DNA of 64,000 nucleotides from the NCBI RefSeq assembly GCF_900269665.1, contig NZ_LT985361.1, positions 1,793,615-1,857,614 on the forward strand. Direction: 5' to 3'. Position numbers and translations under genes: made by a program. The stretch is from Nocardia suismassiliense (GTDB lineage: Bacteria > Actinomycetota > Actinomycetes > Mycobacteriales > Mycobacteriaceae). The notes under the pieces are model-generated. The model saw nothing but the letters and a program-made list of their open reading frames with translations. It did not search any database and was not told the origin of the DNA. Positions 46,800 through 56,146 of this stretch are shown here, piece by piece. Each line of letters begins with the position of its first letter. The first letter of the stretch is position 1.

Positions 46800-47438
46800 A
46801 TGGTTGGCAGGCAGTACGGCGGACGCGCCGTCACGGAGCGCAAGGCCGAACGCCGCGAGCGCTTCCTGGACGCGGCGACCCGGATCTTCGCCGAACGCGG
46901 CTACGCGAACTGCTCGCTGGCCGACGTCTGCGCCGCCGCGTCACTGTCCAAGCGGCAGTTCTACGAGGAGTTCCAGACCAGGGAAGACGTGCTGGTCGCC
47001 GCCTACGACCGAATCCAGGACGAGGCGGCCGCCGTGCTGCTCGCGGCGCTGACCGACCTCGACCCGCGCTTCGACATGACCGCGGCGATGACCGCGATGG
47101 TCTCGGCCTATCTGGGGTCGATCGGCTCGGACCCGTATCGCGCCAAGGTCGCCTTCATCGAGGTCGTCGGCGTCAGTGACCGGATGGAGCGGCATCGGCG
47201 CGAACGGCGGCACGCGTGGGCGCAGCTGCTGGACACCAAATTGGTGCCCACGGTGGCGCCCGGCGCTCGGATTCGCGGCGGAAGTGCCTGGGGCGCAAGC
47301 GCACTGATCGGCGCGATCAACGGCCTGGCGCATGAATGGGTGCTGGCCGACCCGCGTCCGTCGGTGGGGGAGCTGGTGGAACTGCTGGTGCCGATCGCGC
47401 TGTCGCTGATGGAAGTTCCGGATCAGCGCACGGCGTAA
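46800..47438 (+). CDS. TetR-family regulator
   Basis: 212 residues. HTH at about 20-60 (LADVCAAASLSKRQFYEEF). ATG 46800 is chosen because GGTGGGAG gives the right spacing; a GTG two codons earlier is too close to it. Divergent from the lipase gene by 203 bases, so it may regulate it (inference). Its last 16 bases overlap the end of the convergent TetR gene. Confidence 0.85.
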   Translation: MVGRQYGGRAVTERKAERRERFLDAATRIFAERGYANCSLADVCAAASLSKRQFYEEFQTREDVLVAAYDRIQDEAAAVLLAALTDLDPRFDMTAAMTAMVSAYLGSIGSDPYRAKVAFIEVVGVSDRMERHRRERRHAWAQLLDTKLVPTVAPGARIRGGSAWGASALIGAINGLAHEWVLADPRPSVGELVELLVPIALSLMEVPDQRTA

Positions 47439-48058
47439 GTAGCCAGCGACGGGGCCAGCGCGTCGAACGCGATGGTGATGTATTCGGTGAGAGCTGCGGC
47501 GATTTCGTCGTTCGGCTGACCGTCGAGGGTTCGGCGCATGGTCTCGTCGAACAGCACCCGGTGCACCCCGCCCAGTTGAGCCGCCGCCACCCGCGGCGTG
47601 ATATCCGTTGCCGCCGCACCGGTTTCGGCGGTGAGCGTCGCGGCTAGGGCCTGCTCGCGCTCGTCGTGGAATTCGCGCAGCCGCGCCGTCAGTGCGGGAC
47701 TGTCGTTGATCATCTTGGCGAACTCCGGTCCGGAGAAGCCGACCACCGGATCCTGTTCGGCCGCTGCCGTCAGGTAGGCGCTGCGCAGTGCCGCCAACGC
47801 GGACTCGCCGGGTTCGCGTTCGCGAACGGTGCGCGCGAGCTGGTCGATGAACACGTCCGCCAGGTCGAGCGCCAGGTCCTCTTTGCGCGGGAAGTAGTTG
47901 GTCACCGTCATCTTGGCGACCTGTGCGGCGGCCGCGACGTCGGCGATCGTCACCTTGTCGAAGCCGTGCTCGAGGAACAGCATGGTCGCGTGATGGGAGA
48001 TGTTCTCCCTGGTCTGCAGCTTTTTCCGGTCCCGCAGGCCCAACGTCTCGGTACTCAT
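47423..48058 (-). CDS. TetR-family regulator beside a sigma-factor gene
   Basis: 211 residues. HTH segment TIADVAAAAQVAKMTVTNYF at about 35-55. It is divergent from the small basic protein and sigma-factor genes, and a palindrome plus promoter occur in the gap. Start at the ATG of MSTETLG; an upstream ATG adds nine residues. It ends 16 bases inside the convergent tetR gene. Confidence 0.88.
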   Translation of the reverse strand: MSTETLGLRDRKKLQTRENISHHATMLFLEHGFDKVTIADVAAAAQVAKMTVTNYFPRKEDLALDLADVFIDQLARTVREREPGESALAALRSAYLTAAAEQDPVVGFSGPEFAKMINDSPALTARLREFHDEREQALAATLTAETGAAATDITPRVAAAQLGGVHRVLFDETMRRTLDGQPNDEIAAALTEYITIAFDALAPSLATYAVR

Positions 48059-48094
48059 GACATCACCATAGCTGATACCGACCAAAATTTATGC

Positions 48095-48123
48095 TTGACA
48101 TATTTTTATGTCTGTTCTAAGTT
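48095..48123 (+). promoter_or_regulatory. Consensus promoter with overlapping palindrome
   Basis: TTGACA (48095-48100), 17-base spacer, TAAGTT (48118-48123) pointing to the small basic protein gene. The spacer overlaps the inverted repeat GACATA-TTTT-TATGTC (48097-48112), a likely operator for the divergent TetR. The region is unusually AT-rich for this genome. Confidence 0.72.
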
Positions 48124-48158
48124 TGTGCTCGTCGTCAGAACGAAGGAGCAGCACCTCG

Positions 48159-48434
48159 ATGAACCACGGACTTGTCGAAGCAACCCCGGCCCGCACCAGC
48201 TCCACCACCGACCGAAAGGGACCAGCCACCATGGCCGACAAGACCACCGCACAGACCACCATCGACGCCGTGCTCGAGCGCTTCGCGCCGACCGAAGCCG
48301 CGACCAAGCGAAAGAAGTCGCGCGCCAACGCCTTCCCCGGCACGCAGCGACTCGACCGAAAGGTCCTCTCGCCCAACCGGACCGCCTTCCGGGCGGCCCC
48401 GCAGCGCCCGCTGCGCATCCCAGGTCGCGGCTGA
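48159..48434 (+). CDS. Small basic protein upstream of the SigB-like gene
   Basis: 91 residues. Strong GC at third codon positions from 48231 on supports real coding. The C-terminal half is rich in Lys, Arg and Pro (ATKRKKSRANAFPG). No known family seen. Start 48159 follows AAGGAG; a second ATG at 48231 (AAAGGGA upstream) would give 67 residues and begins MADKTTAQ. It is 80 bases before the sigma gene, on the same transcript, and could affect it. Confidence 0.6.
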   Translation: MNHGLVEATPARTSSTTDRKGPATMADKTTAQTTIDAVLERFAPTEAATKRKKSRANAFPGTQRLDRKVLSPNRTAFRAAPQRPLRIPGRG

Positions 48435-48514
48435 CCAGCCGAGCACTGCCCCCGCCGGTCGTCGGCGCAGCACCGCGCCGACGACCGGTTCGCTCCCTTC
48501 GGAAGGACTCACCC

Positions 48515-49468
48515 GTGACCAAGCTCTGCACCGCCCGCCCGGCTCGCGTGTCCGGCACCGTCAGCGAAGACCCGGTCAACGACTACCTGCGGCTCATCGC
48601 CCGCACCCCGCTGCTCACCGCCACCGAAGAGGTCGAGCTCGCCCAGCGCATCGAGGCGGGGGTGCTGGCCGGCCAACGGCTCGCCGACGAGGCCGAGCTC
48701 GACCCGGCGGAACACCGTGCACTGCGCCGGCGCGTCATCGACGGTCAGCGCGCCAAGGACCACATGGTCGAGGCCAACCTGCGCCTGGTCGTCTCGATCG
48801 CCAAGCGTTACCCGACGCCCGTCGGCATGTCGCTGCTTGACCTGGTGCAGGAGGGCACCGTCGGCATGATGCGCGCGGTGGAGAAGTTCGATCACCACCG
48901 CGGGCTGAAGTTCTCCACCTACGCCACCTGGTGGATCAAGCAGGGCATCGGCCGCGCGCTGGCCGATCAGGGCCGCACCATTCGCATCCCGGTTCACGTC
49001 GTCGAGGTGCTGAATCGGGTGGTCCGCACCCAGCGGGCGCTCACCCAGCAGCTCGGCCGCGCGGTCAGCCCGGCCGAACTGGCCGTGGAACTCGACATGA
49101 CGCCGGAGAAGGTGCGCGAGGTGCTCGATCATGCGCGCGAACCCATTTCGCTGCACACGCCGGTCGGCGAGGACGACACCGCCGAGCTGGGTCAGCTCAT
49201 CGCCGACACCGCACCGGACCCATCCGATGCGGCGCTGGCGTCGGCGGTGCGGGTCCAGCTCGATAAGGTTCTGGCCGCATTGTCCGAGCGCGAAGCCGAG
49301 GTGATCGCCCTGCGTTACGGTCTGCACGGCGCCGAGCCGAAGACGCTCGACGAGGTCGGCAAGACCTATGGAGTGTCGCGCGAACGGGCCCGCCAGATCG
49401 AGGCCAAAGGCATGGCCAAGCTGCGGCAACCGACGCGGGCCAAGGTGCTCGAAGGCCTGCTCGGCTGA
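48515..49468 (+). CDS. Group 2 (SigB/HrdB-like) sigma factor
   Basis: 317 residues. Region 1.2 (DPVNDYLRLIARTPLLT), regions 2.1-2.4 with KFSTYATWWIKQGIGRALAD, region 3 and region 4.2 with a helix-turn-helix LDEVGKTYGVSRERARQIE. It lacks the long region 1.1 of a primary sigma factor. Some core positions differ from SigA/SigB (PVGMSLLDLVQEG where SigA has RGMLFLDLIQEG), so promoter choice may differ. GTG start after GGAAGGA. Controlled presumably by the promoter at 48095. Confidence 0.9.
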   Translation: MTKLCTARPARVSGTVSEDPVNDYLRLIARTPLLTATEEVELAQRIEAGVLAGQRLADEAELDPAEHRALRRRVIDGQRAKDHMVEANLRLVVSIAKRYPTPVGMSLLDLVQEGTVGMMRAVEKFDHHRGLKFSTYATWWIKQGIGRALADQGRTIRIPVHVVEVLNRVVRTQRALTQQLGRAVSPAELAVELDMTPEKVREVLDHAREPISLHTPVGEDDTAELGQLIADTAPDPSDAALASAVRVQLDKVLAALSEREAEVIALRYGLHGAEPKTLDEVGKTYGVSRERARQIEAKGMAKLRQPTRAKVLEGLLG

Positions 49469-49546
49469 GCCCGGCCGCCACCGCCCGTCGAGTCGCTGCC
49501 GTGTCGCTGGACGGACAGGAGGGCGGATCAAGACCATACTGAGTCG

Positions 49547-51580
49547 ATGACCGGTGCAGTCGCTGTCGCCGAGAAAGCCCCCGAGCCGATGAGCCGGGCG
49601 AAGACCAACATTGTGTTCGCCACGATTGTGCTGGGCATGCTGCTGGCCGCGCTCGATCAGACGATCGTGTCCACCGCGCTGCCGACGATCGTCGCCGACC
49701 TCGGCGAGGCGGGGCACATGGCCTGGGTGGTCACGGCCTATCTGCTCGCCGAGGCGGTGGCGACCGCGCTGGCGGGCAAGCTCGGCGATCTGTTCGGCCG
49801 CAAGCTGGTCTTCCAGCTCAGCGCGTTGATCTTCATCATCGGTTCGATGATCGCCGGCCTGGCGAACGGGATGATGATGCTGATCATCGCCCGCGGCATC
49901 CAGGGCTTCGGCGGCGGCGGACTGATGGTCACGGCGATGGCGCTCATCGCCGACACCATCCCGCTGCGTCAGCGCGGCAAGTATCAGGGCGCGCTCGGTG
50001 CCGTTTTCGGTGTCACCACGGTGATCGGGCCGACGCTCGGCGGCCTGTTCACCGACCACGCTAGCTGGCGCTGGTGCTTCTACGTCAACGTGCCGATCGC
50101 GATTCTCATGATCGTGATGTCGGCCCGCACCATTCCCCGGGTGCGCGCGGTCATCAAGCCGATCATCGACTACGCGGGCATCGGGCTTGTCGCCGTGGCG
50201 GTTTCGACGCTCATTCTCGGGCTCGAATGGGGCGGGCAGGAGTACCCGTGGGGCTCGTCGATGATCCTCGGACTGTTCGCGGCCTCGGTGGTGCTGTTCG
50301 CGGCGTTCGTGGTGATCGAACTGCGGGCGAAGGAACCCATGCTGCCGATGGGCTTGTTCCGCAGCCGGGTGTTCACGGTGTGCTCGATCCTGAGCTTCAT
50401 CTGCGGTTTCGCGATGCTCGGCTCGATCACCTATCTGCCCGCGTATCTGCAGTACGTGGACGGGGTTTCGGCGACCATGTCCGGCGTGCGCTCGCTACCG
50501 CTGGTGGTGGGCCTGCTGGTCACCTCGATCCTGTCCGGCCAGGTGGTCGGCAAGACCGGCCACTACCGGTACTTCCCGATCGTCGGCACGCTGGTGATGG
50601 CGCTCGGGCTGTACCTGATGTCGACCATGGGCCGCGACACCGGCTTCTGGGAAGAATCGCTGTACATGATGGTGCTGGGTCTGGGCATCGGCCTGACCAT
50701 GCAGGTGCTCACCATCGTCGTGCAGAACACCGTGCCCTACGCGCAACTCGGCACCGCAACCTCCGGCGTCACCTTCTTCCGCACCCTCGGAAGTACTTTC
50801 GGCACCGCGATTTTCGGCACCCTGTACAGCAACGAGATCGGCCCGAACCTGCGCGAGGGGCTGGCGCAGGCGAAGGTAGTGCCGCCGGAGGTGGCGGCGA
50901 ATCCGCAGTCGCTGCAGGCGGTGCCCGACGACGTGGCGGCACCCATCATCGACGCCTACGCGAAGACCATCGACCACGTCTTCGTCTGGGTGGTTCCGGT
51001 GGCGCTGGTCGGCTTCGTGGTCGCCTGGTTCCTCAAAGAAGTGCCGCTGCGTGACAGTGCCCGCACCGGCGCGGGCGATGTCGGCGGCGGCTTCTCGGTG
51101 CCCGACTCCGCGGACCGGGTGGTGCAGCTGGAGCGGGCCATCGCCGGAACCCTGCGCAAATCACATGCCGAGGGACCGATCGGGCCGCGCATCCTCGCCG
51201 ACGCGGGTAGCACGCTGAGCCGCGGTGAGGCCTGGGCGCTCGGCCAGGTCTACCTGCGCGACCGCGTCAAGGGCGGTGCGACGATCGACTCGGTCGCGCG
51301 GGCGCACAAGCTGCCCGACGACGTGCTCGAGCCGATCTATCGGCGGGTGGCCACCAAGGGATACCTCATCGATGACGGCCGGGAACTGCGGCTGACCGAC
51401 CAGGGCCAGGCCGAGCTGGACCGGGTGAAGGCCGCGTGGCGCCGGTGGCTCGACAGCTCGCTCGACGACTGGAACAACGACGATCCGGCCGATCGCGCGC
51501 TGTTCGACCAAGCCCTGGACAACGTCGCCGCCAAGCTGCTCGAGGAAGAAACCGGCGAGCACGAGCCCGCCCGCGCCTGA
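49547..51580 (+). CDS. DHA2-type MFS drug exporter with C-terminal winged-helix-like extension
   Basis: 677 residues; about 14 transmembrane segments end near residue 500 (FVVAWFLKEVPL), followed by a 160-residue cytosolic tail. DHA2 motifs LDQTIVSTALPTI and GGLFTDHASWRWCFYVNVPI are present. The tail ends in LRLTDQGQAELDRVKAAW, which resembles the wing of MarR/PadR-type DNA-binding folds. A PadR gene follows 84 bases downstream. Substrate unknown. Confidence 0.9.
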   Translation: MTGAVAVAEKAPEPMSRAKTNIVFATIVLGMLLAALDQTIVSTALPTIVADLGEAGHMAWVVTAYLLAEAVATALAGKLGDLFGRKLVFQLSALIFIIGSMIAGLANGMMMLIIARGIQGFGGGGLMVTAMALIADTIPLRQRGKYQGALGAVFGVTTVIGPTLGGLFTDHASWRWCFYVNVPIAILMIVMSARTIPRVRAVIKPIIDYAGIGLVAVAVSTLILGLEWGGQEYPWGSSMILGLFAASVVLFAAFVVIELRAKEPMLPMGLFRSRVFTVCSILSFICGFAMLGSITYLPAYLQYVDGVSATMSGVRSLPLVVGLLVTSILSGQVVGKTGHYRYFPIVGTLVMALGLYLMSTMGRDTGFWEESLYMMVLGLGIGLTMQVLTIVVQNTVPYAQLGTATSGVTFFRTLGSTFGTAIFGTLYSNEIGPNLREGLAQAKVVPPEVAANPQSLQAVPDDVAAPIIDAYAKTIDHVFVWVVPVALVGFVVAWFLKEVPLRDSARTGAGDVGGGFSVPDSADRVVQLERAIAGTLRKSHAEGPIGPRILADAGSTLSRGEAWALGQVYLRDRVKGGATIDSVARAHKLPDDVLEPIYRRVATKGYLIDDGRELRLTDQGQAELDRVKAAWRRWLDSSLDDWNNDDPADRALFDQALDNVAAKLLEEETGEHEPARA

Positions 51581-51623
51581 AAACAACCCGCATTGCGATC
51601 GCGCCACCACCTTGCGTGGCGAA

Positions 51624-51653
51624 TACTCGTGCACGTATATTCGTAGACGAGTA
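51624..51653. promoter_or_regulatory. PadR operator candidate
   Basis: TACTCGT and ACGAGTA are perfect arms 16 bases apart, directly in front of the PadR gene and its AAGGAGG ribosome-binding site. Position and spacing suit an autoregulatory PadR-type operator, though the usual ATGT-N8-ACAT is not present. Confidence 0.6.
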
Positions 51654-51663
51654 AGGAGGTGCG

Positions 51664-52323
51664 ATGGCCAAGAAGCGCAAGGTGAACAACCTGCTCGCGC
51701 TCGCGGTGCTCTCCGTGATGGTCGACCGGCCCAAGCACCGCTACGAGATCGCCCAGACGCTGCGCGACCGCGGCAAAGACCAGGACATGGACATCAAGTG
51801 GGGTTCGCTCTACACCGTCGTGCAGAACCTCGCGAAGGTCGGTTTCCTGGAGGTCGTCGGCAGTGAGCGTGACGGTGCCCGGCCGGAGCGGGTGATCTAC
51901 CGGATCACCGACGCGGGCCGCGCCGAACTCACCGACTGGACCAGGGAATTGCTCGCCGAGCCGGAACCGGAACAGAACCGGTTCGTCGCAGGGCTTTCCG
52001 TGCTCGCGGTGCTGCCTCCCGACGAGGTCGCCGAGTTGCTCGGCCGGCGCATCGAGGCGCTCGACCGGCTCGTCGACTCGGGGCGCCGGGAACTCGACCA
52101 AGCTCTGGCCGGCAAACTGCCGCGCCTGTTCATCATCGAATCCGAATACGGGCTCGCGATGCTGAAAGCCGAAGCCGCCTGGGCCCGTTCGCTGCGCGAC
52201 GAACTCGTCGACGGCACGTTCCCCGAGGTGGACTGGTGGCGGCAGGTGCACGCCGAAAACATCCCGGTGGCGGAAGTCATCGCGTCCGTAGAAAGGGGGA
52301 TGACCGAACAGGAATCGTCCTGA
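51664..52323 (+). CDS. PadR-family regulator
   Basis: 219 residues. N-terminal winged helix (NLLALAVLSVMVDRPKHRYE, LYTVVQNLAKVGFLEVV, RITDAGRAELTDW) and a C-terminal helical dimerisation domain (PadR-s type with Vir-like second half). AAGGAGG before the ATG. Likely controls the flanking exporter and monooxygenase genes (inference). Confidence 0.9.
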   Translation: MAKKRKVNNLLALAVLSVMVDRPKHRYEIAQTLRDRGKDQDMDIKWGSLYTVVQNLAKVGFLEVVGSERDGARPERVIYRITDAGRAELTDWTRELLAEPEPEQNRFVAGLSVLAVLPPDEVAELLGRRIEALDRLVDSGRRELDQALAGKLPRLFIIESEYGLAMLKAEAAWARSLRDELVDGTFPEVDWWRQVHAENIPVAEVIASVERGMTEQESS

Positions 52324-52506
52324 CCACGAGACCGGGCCCGGCGGGGTGCGGCAACACCGCCGCCGAGCCCGATTGAACAGTCTCGAACCGCGCCCGCGTA
52401 CGCGCACCCGGCTACAAGGCTGGCAACCACAGGATAACTGGGTGCGTTGCGTACGGGCCGGTTCGGGGATTCGAAAAATCCGCAGTACCCGAACCTGGAG
52501 ACACCC

Positions 52507-53709
52507 ATGTCTGAAACTCGAACCGCACTGGTCATCGGCGGCGGCATCGCCGGACCGGTCGCCGCGACCGCCCTGCTGAAGGCGGGCATCGATGCCCGCG
52601 TCTACGAGGCCTATCCCGGACCATCCGACAACATCGGCAGCGGGCTCGCGCTCGCACCCAACGGCATTGCCGCCCTGGACATAATCGGCGCGGGTGACGC
52701 CGTGCGCGACATCGCCGTGCCGGTGCCGAAGATGGGCCTGTCCGTCAACGACAAGGACATGCACATGCCCGGCCTGTCCGGCCTGCCGCCACTGCAACTG
52801 GTCGATCGCGGCGAACTGCACCAGACGCTGCACGATCACGCGGTCGCCGCCGGTGTGCCCTTCGAATACAACAAGCGCCTGGTCGATGTCGTCGAGACGG
52901 AGTCGGGCATCACCGCCCGGTTCACCGACGGCAGCACGGCCACCGCCGACGTACTGATCGGGGCCGACGGCATCCGATCCACGGTGCGCGGTTTGATCGA
53001 CCCGCAGGCGCCGGGGCCGGAGTACCTCGGCATGCTCGGCTTCGGTGCGCTGGTCGACTACGACGGCGAGATCCCGGCCGACACCATGACCTTCGCGTTC
53101 GGCAAGAAGGCCTACTACCTGTACGGGCCGGGCGGCGACGGCCGGGTGATGTGGGGCGCGAACCTGCCGCACAAGGAGTACCTGTCGCTCACCGCGGCCC
53201 GGGCGATCCCGAAATCGCACTGGCTCGACATCCTGCGCGAGACCTACGCCGAGGACACCCCCGGCGGCGAACTGGCCAGGCGCACCACCGAGGCGCAACT
53301 GGAAGTCATCGGCGCACTGCACATCATGCCGCCGGTGCCGCACTGGTTCCGCGGCCGGATGGTGCTGGTGGGCGACGCGGTGCACGCGCCGTCCAACAGC
53401 TCCGGTCAGGGTGCGTCGCTGGCCATCGAGAGTGCCGTCCAGATCGCTCGCTGTCTGCGTGACCTGCCGGTACCGGCGGCGTTCGCCACCTATGAGCAGC
53501 TGCGCCGCGGCCGGGTGGAGGCCGTCGCGGCCCGTGCGGCGAAGGCCAACCACAGCAAGACCCTCGGCCCGGTCGCACGCAAGATGATGCAGCTGCTCGC
53601 TCCGGTGTTCATCAAGATGATGAACCCGGAGAAGACCATGGGACCCGAGCAGCGCTACCGGATCGACTGGGATGCGCCCGCGCAGCAGGAATTAGCCGTA
53701 GCGGCCTGA
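52507..53709 (+). CDS. FAD-dependent monooxygenase (aromatic hydroxylase / TetX-like)
   Basis: 400 residues. FAD motif VIGGGIAGPVAA at the N-terminus, GADGIRSTVRG (DG motif) and VLVGDAVHAPSNSSGQGAS (GD motif) mark a group A flavin monooxygenase. Such enzymes can hydroxylate aromatic substrates or inactivate drugs such as tetracyclines and rifamycins. Placed after the PadR gene in a drug-efflux neighbourhood. RBS CTGGAGAC. Confidence 0.88.
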   Translation: MSETRTALVIGGGIAGPVAATALLKAGIDARVYEAYPGPSDNIGSGLALAPNGIAALDIIGAGDAVRDIAVPVPKMGLSVNDKDMHMPGLSGLPPLQLVDRGELHQTLHDHAVAAGVPFEYNKRLVDVVETESGITARFTDGSTATADVLIGADGIRSTVRGLIDPQAPGPEYLGMLGFGALVDYDGEIPADTMTFAFGKKAYYLYGPGGDGRVMWGANLPHKEYLSLTAARAIPKSHWLDILRETYAEDTPGGELARRTTEAQLEVIGALHIMPPVPHWFRGRMVLVGDAVHAPSNSSGQGASLAIESAVQIARCLRDLPVPAAFATYEQLRRGRVEAVAARAAKANHSKTLGPVARKMMQLLAPVFIKMMNPEKTMGPEQRYRIDWDAPAQQELAVAA

Positions 53710-53782
53710 TTCGCCCGAACCGGGCGGGCTGGTGGTCCGTACTCTGTGGAGCACATCAAGTCGAGCGCACTCCGGGGGAACG

Positions 53783-54550
53783 ATGCAACCTGACCACCAG
53801 CCTGCCCTGCACCTGACGGGCCTGTGCAAACGCTTCGGCGGTCCATGGGTCGTCGACAACGTGAGCCTGGCGGTCCCGCCGGGCTCCTTCTTCGGCCTGG
53901 TCGGACCCAACGGCGCGGGCAAGACGACGACCCTGTCGATGGCCTGCGGACTGCTGCGGCCCGACAGCGGCCGCGCCGAGATCTTCGGCGCCGACGTGTG
54001 GGCCGACCCGGTGCGCGCGAAAACCCTGGCGGGCGTTCTACCGGACGGACTCGCGCTGCCGGAACGGCTCACCGGACGGGAATTGCTCACCTACACCGGG
54101 CTTTTGCGTGGCATGCCGGAGCGCACGGTGGCCGAGCGCGCCGACGAGCTGCTCGCGGTGTTCGAATTGACCGGGGCCGAAGGCACTTTGGTGGTCGACT
54201 ACTCCGCGGGCATGCGTAAGAAGATCGGTCTCGCGACCGCGCTGCTGCACGCACCGAAGCTGCTGGTGCTCGACGAGCCGTTCGAGGCGGTGGATCCGGT
54301 GTCGGCGAGCACGATTCGCACCATCCTGCAGCGTTTCGTCGCCGCGGGCGGCGCGGTGGTGCTGTCGAGTCACGTGATGGCGCTGGTGGAGAACCTGTGC
54401 GACCAGGTCGCGGTGATCACCGGCGGCCGGGTGGTCGCGGCGGGCACGCTGGAGCAGGTGCGCGGCGGAACCACGTTGGAGGAGGCGTTCGTTCGCCTCG
54501 TCGGTGGTCGGGTCGGCGGCGAGGACGGACTGTCGTGGCTGGCGTCCTGA
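53783..54550 (+). CDS. ABC transporter ATP-binding protein
   Basis: 255 residues. Walker A GPNGAGKTTT, signature YSAGMRKKIG, Walker B LLVLDEPF and switch His in VLSSHVM. It powers the permease encoded immediately downstream, whose GTG start lies inside its last codons. An export-type (ABC-2-like) subfamily. ATG 53783 follows GGGGGAACG. Confidence 0.93.
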   Translation: MQPDHQPALHLTGLCKRFGGPWVVDNVSLAVPPGSFFGLVGPNGAGKTTTLSMACGLLRPDSGRAEIFGADVWADPVRAKTLAGVLPDGLALPERLTGRELLTYTGLLRGMPERTVAERADELLAVFELTGAEGTLVVDYSAGMRKKIGLATALLHAPKLLVLDEPFEAVDPVSASTIRTILQRFVAAGGAVVLSSHVMALVENLCDQVAVITGGRVVAAGTLEQVRGGTTLEEAFVRLVGGRVGGEDGLSWLAS

Positions 54551-56100
54551 TCCGCATGCGGCTGCTGCTCACCAGGCGGGCGCTGACCAACGGCTGGCAG
54601 GGCTTCACCTTCGTGACCGGCATCCTGGCCGGTGCTGTCGTCGCGATCGTCACGGCGGCGGTGATCGGTTTCGCGGCGCGCGACGGCGACGTGACCCATG
54701 GAACGACCATCGCTGCAACGCTTTTCGGCATATGGACGCTCGGCTGGCTGTGCGGTCCGGTGCTGATCGGCAGCAGCGACGAGACCGTGCAGCCGGAGCA
54801 TCTGCGGCTGCTGCCGATCAGCCATCGCGGGCTGGCCGCCGGGCTGCTCGCCGCGGCATTCGCGGGGCCCGCGCCGGTGATCAACCTGATCGCCTTCAGC
54901 GGGTTGATCGTGTTCGCGGCGCAATGGGGTTGGGCGGCAACGCTGGTCGCGCTGATCGGGGTGCTGCTGCACCTGGTGTTCGTGGTGCTGCTGTCGCGGG
55001 TGGTGCTGGCCTGGGTCGGTGCGGCCATGCGGTCGCGGCGCGGCAAAGATCTCGGCGTGCTGCTGGCCGGGCTGGTGGGCCTCGCCTACTACCCGTTGAG
55101 CTGGTTGCTGGGGCACGTGAGCGAGCTGCGGGACGTGCCGTCCGGTGTCGCGACGGCGCTGCGCTGGTCGCCGTCCGGTTGGGCACCGGCCGCCGTAGAA
55201 GCTGCGGCACAAGGGGATTGGCTGATCGCGCTGCTGGCGCTGGTCGCGCTGGCCGTGGCGTCGCTCGGGTTGTGGCAAGCGTGGTCGGTGCTGCTGGCCC
55301 GGCGCCTGGCCGCGCCGATGAACTCGGTGGCAGGCAGCAGCGGCGGTGGTCTGCTCGGCCGGGTGCGACAGGGCGGACCGGTCGGCGCCGTGCTGGTCAA
55401 GGAGCTGCGCGCCTGGTGGCGGGACAGCCGGCGCCGGGCCACGCTGCTGCCGGTGCTCGTGGTCGGCATCCTGATGCCGGTGTTCCCGGCCGTCCAGGGC
55501 GGCAGCGCGGGTGGCGTGCCGTTCGCGGGTGTCACCGCAGCCTTGTTCGCCGTGCTGGCCGCCGCCAATCTCTACGGTTACGACGGCACCGCGCTGTGGC
55601 AAACCCTGGTCACCCCGGGTGCGGCCCGCGCGGACGTGCGTGGCCGCCTGCTGGCTTTGCTGCTGGTGGTCGGGGTGCCCACGCTGCCGCTCGGTTTGAT
55701 TCTGCCGGGGGCGCTCGGCCGGTGGGAGATGTATCCGTGGGTGCTCTCGCTGTATCCGGTCGCGCTAGGTGTCGGGGCTTGCTCGGCGCTGATGCTGTCG
55801 GTCATCGCGCCGTATCCGTTGCCGCCGCGCACCGGTAATCCGTTCTCCGGTTCCGGTAACCCGGGGTGCGCGAAGATGCTGATCCAGTCCGTCATGATTT
55901 TCGGGCAAATGTTCTCGGTGCTGCCGGTGGTGGCCATCCTGCTGGTCGGTCGCGCGACCGAGCTGAAGGCGGTCGAATGGCTGGCGGTCCCGGTCGGTTT
56001 AGGTCTCGGGATCGCGGCGGCCGTGCTCGGTGCTCGCATCGCTGAGCGGCGGTTGGCCACGGGTGGGCCGGAGCTGCTCGCCGCCGTTCGCCCGAAGTGA
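54535..56100 (+). CDS. ABC transporter membrane subunit
   Basis: 521 residues with about 12 hydrophobic segments and no signature motif beyond the ABC-2-type pattern. Start GTG 54535 overlaps the ATPase gene by 16 bases, giving tight coupling. Substrate unknown. A loop around 455-475 (RTGNPFSGSGNPGCAK) is unusual. Confidence 0.85.
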   Translation: MAGVLIRMRLLLTRRALTNGWQGFTFVTGILAGAVVAIVTAAVIGFAARDGDVTHGTTIAATLFGIWTLGWLCGPVLIGSSDETVQPEHLRLLPISHRGLAAGLLAAAFAGPAPVINLIAFSGLIVFAAQWGWAATLVALIGVLLHLVFVVLLSRVVLAWVGAAMRSRRGKDLGVLLAGLVGLAYYPLSWLLGHVSELRDVPSGVATALRWSPSGWAPAAVEAAAQGDWLIALLALVALAVASLGLWQAWSVLLARRLAAPMNSVAGSSGGGLLGRVRQGGPVGAVLVKELRAWWRDSRRRATLLPVLVVGILMPVFPAVQGGSAGGVPFAGVTAALFAVLAAANLYGYDGTALWQTLVTPGAARADVRGRLLALLLVVGVPTLPLGLILPGALGRWEMYPWVLSLYPVALGVGACSALMLSVIAPYPLPPRTGNPFSGSGNPGCAKMLIQSVMIFGQMFSVLPVVAILLVGRATELKAVEWLAVPVGLGLGIAAAVLGARIAERRLATGGPELLAAVRPK

Positions 56101-56146
56101 GCAAGATCGGCCTTCAGCAACATCGGCGAGGCAATAGACTTGTCCG

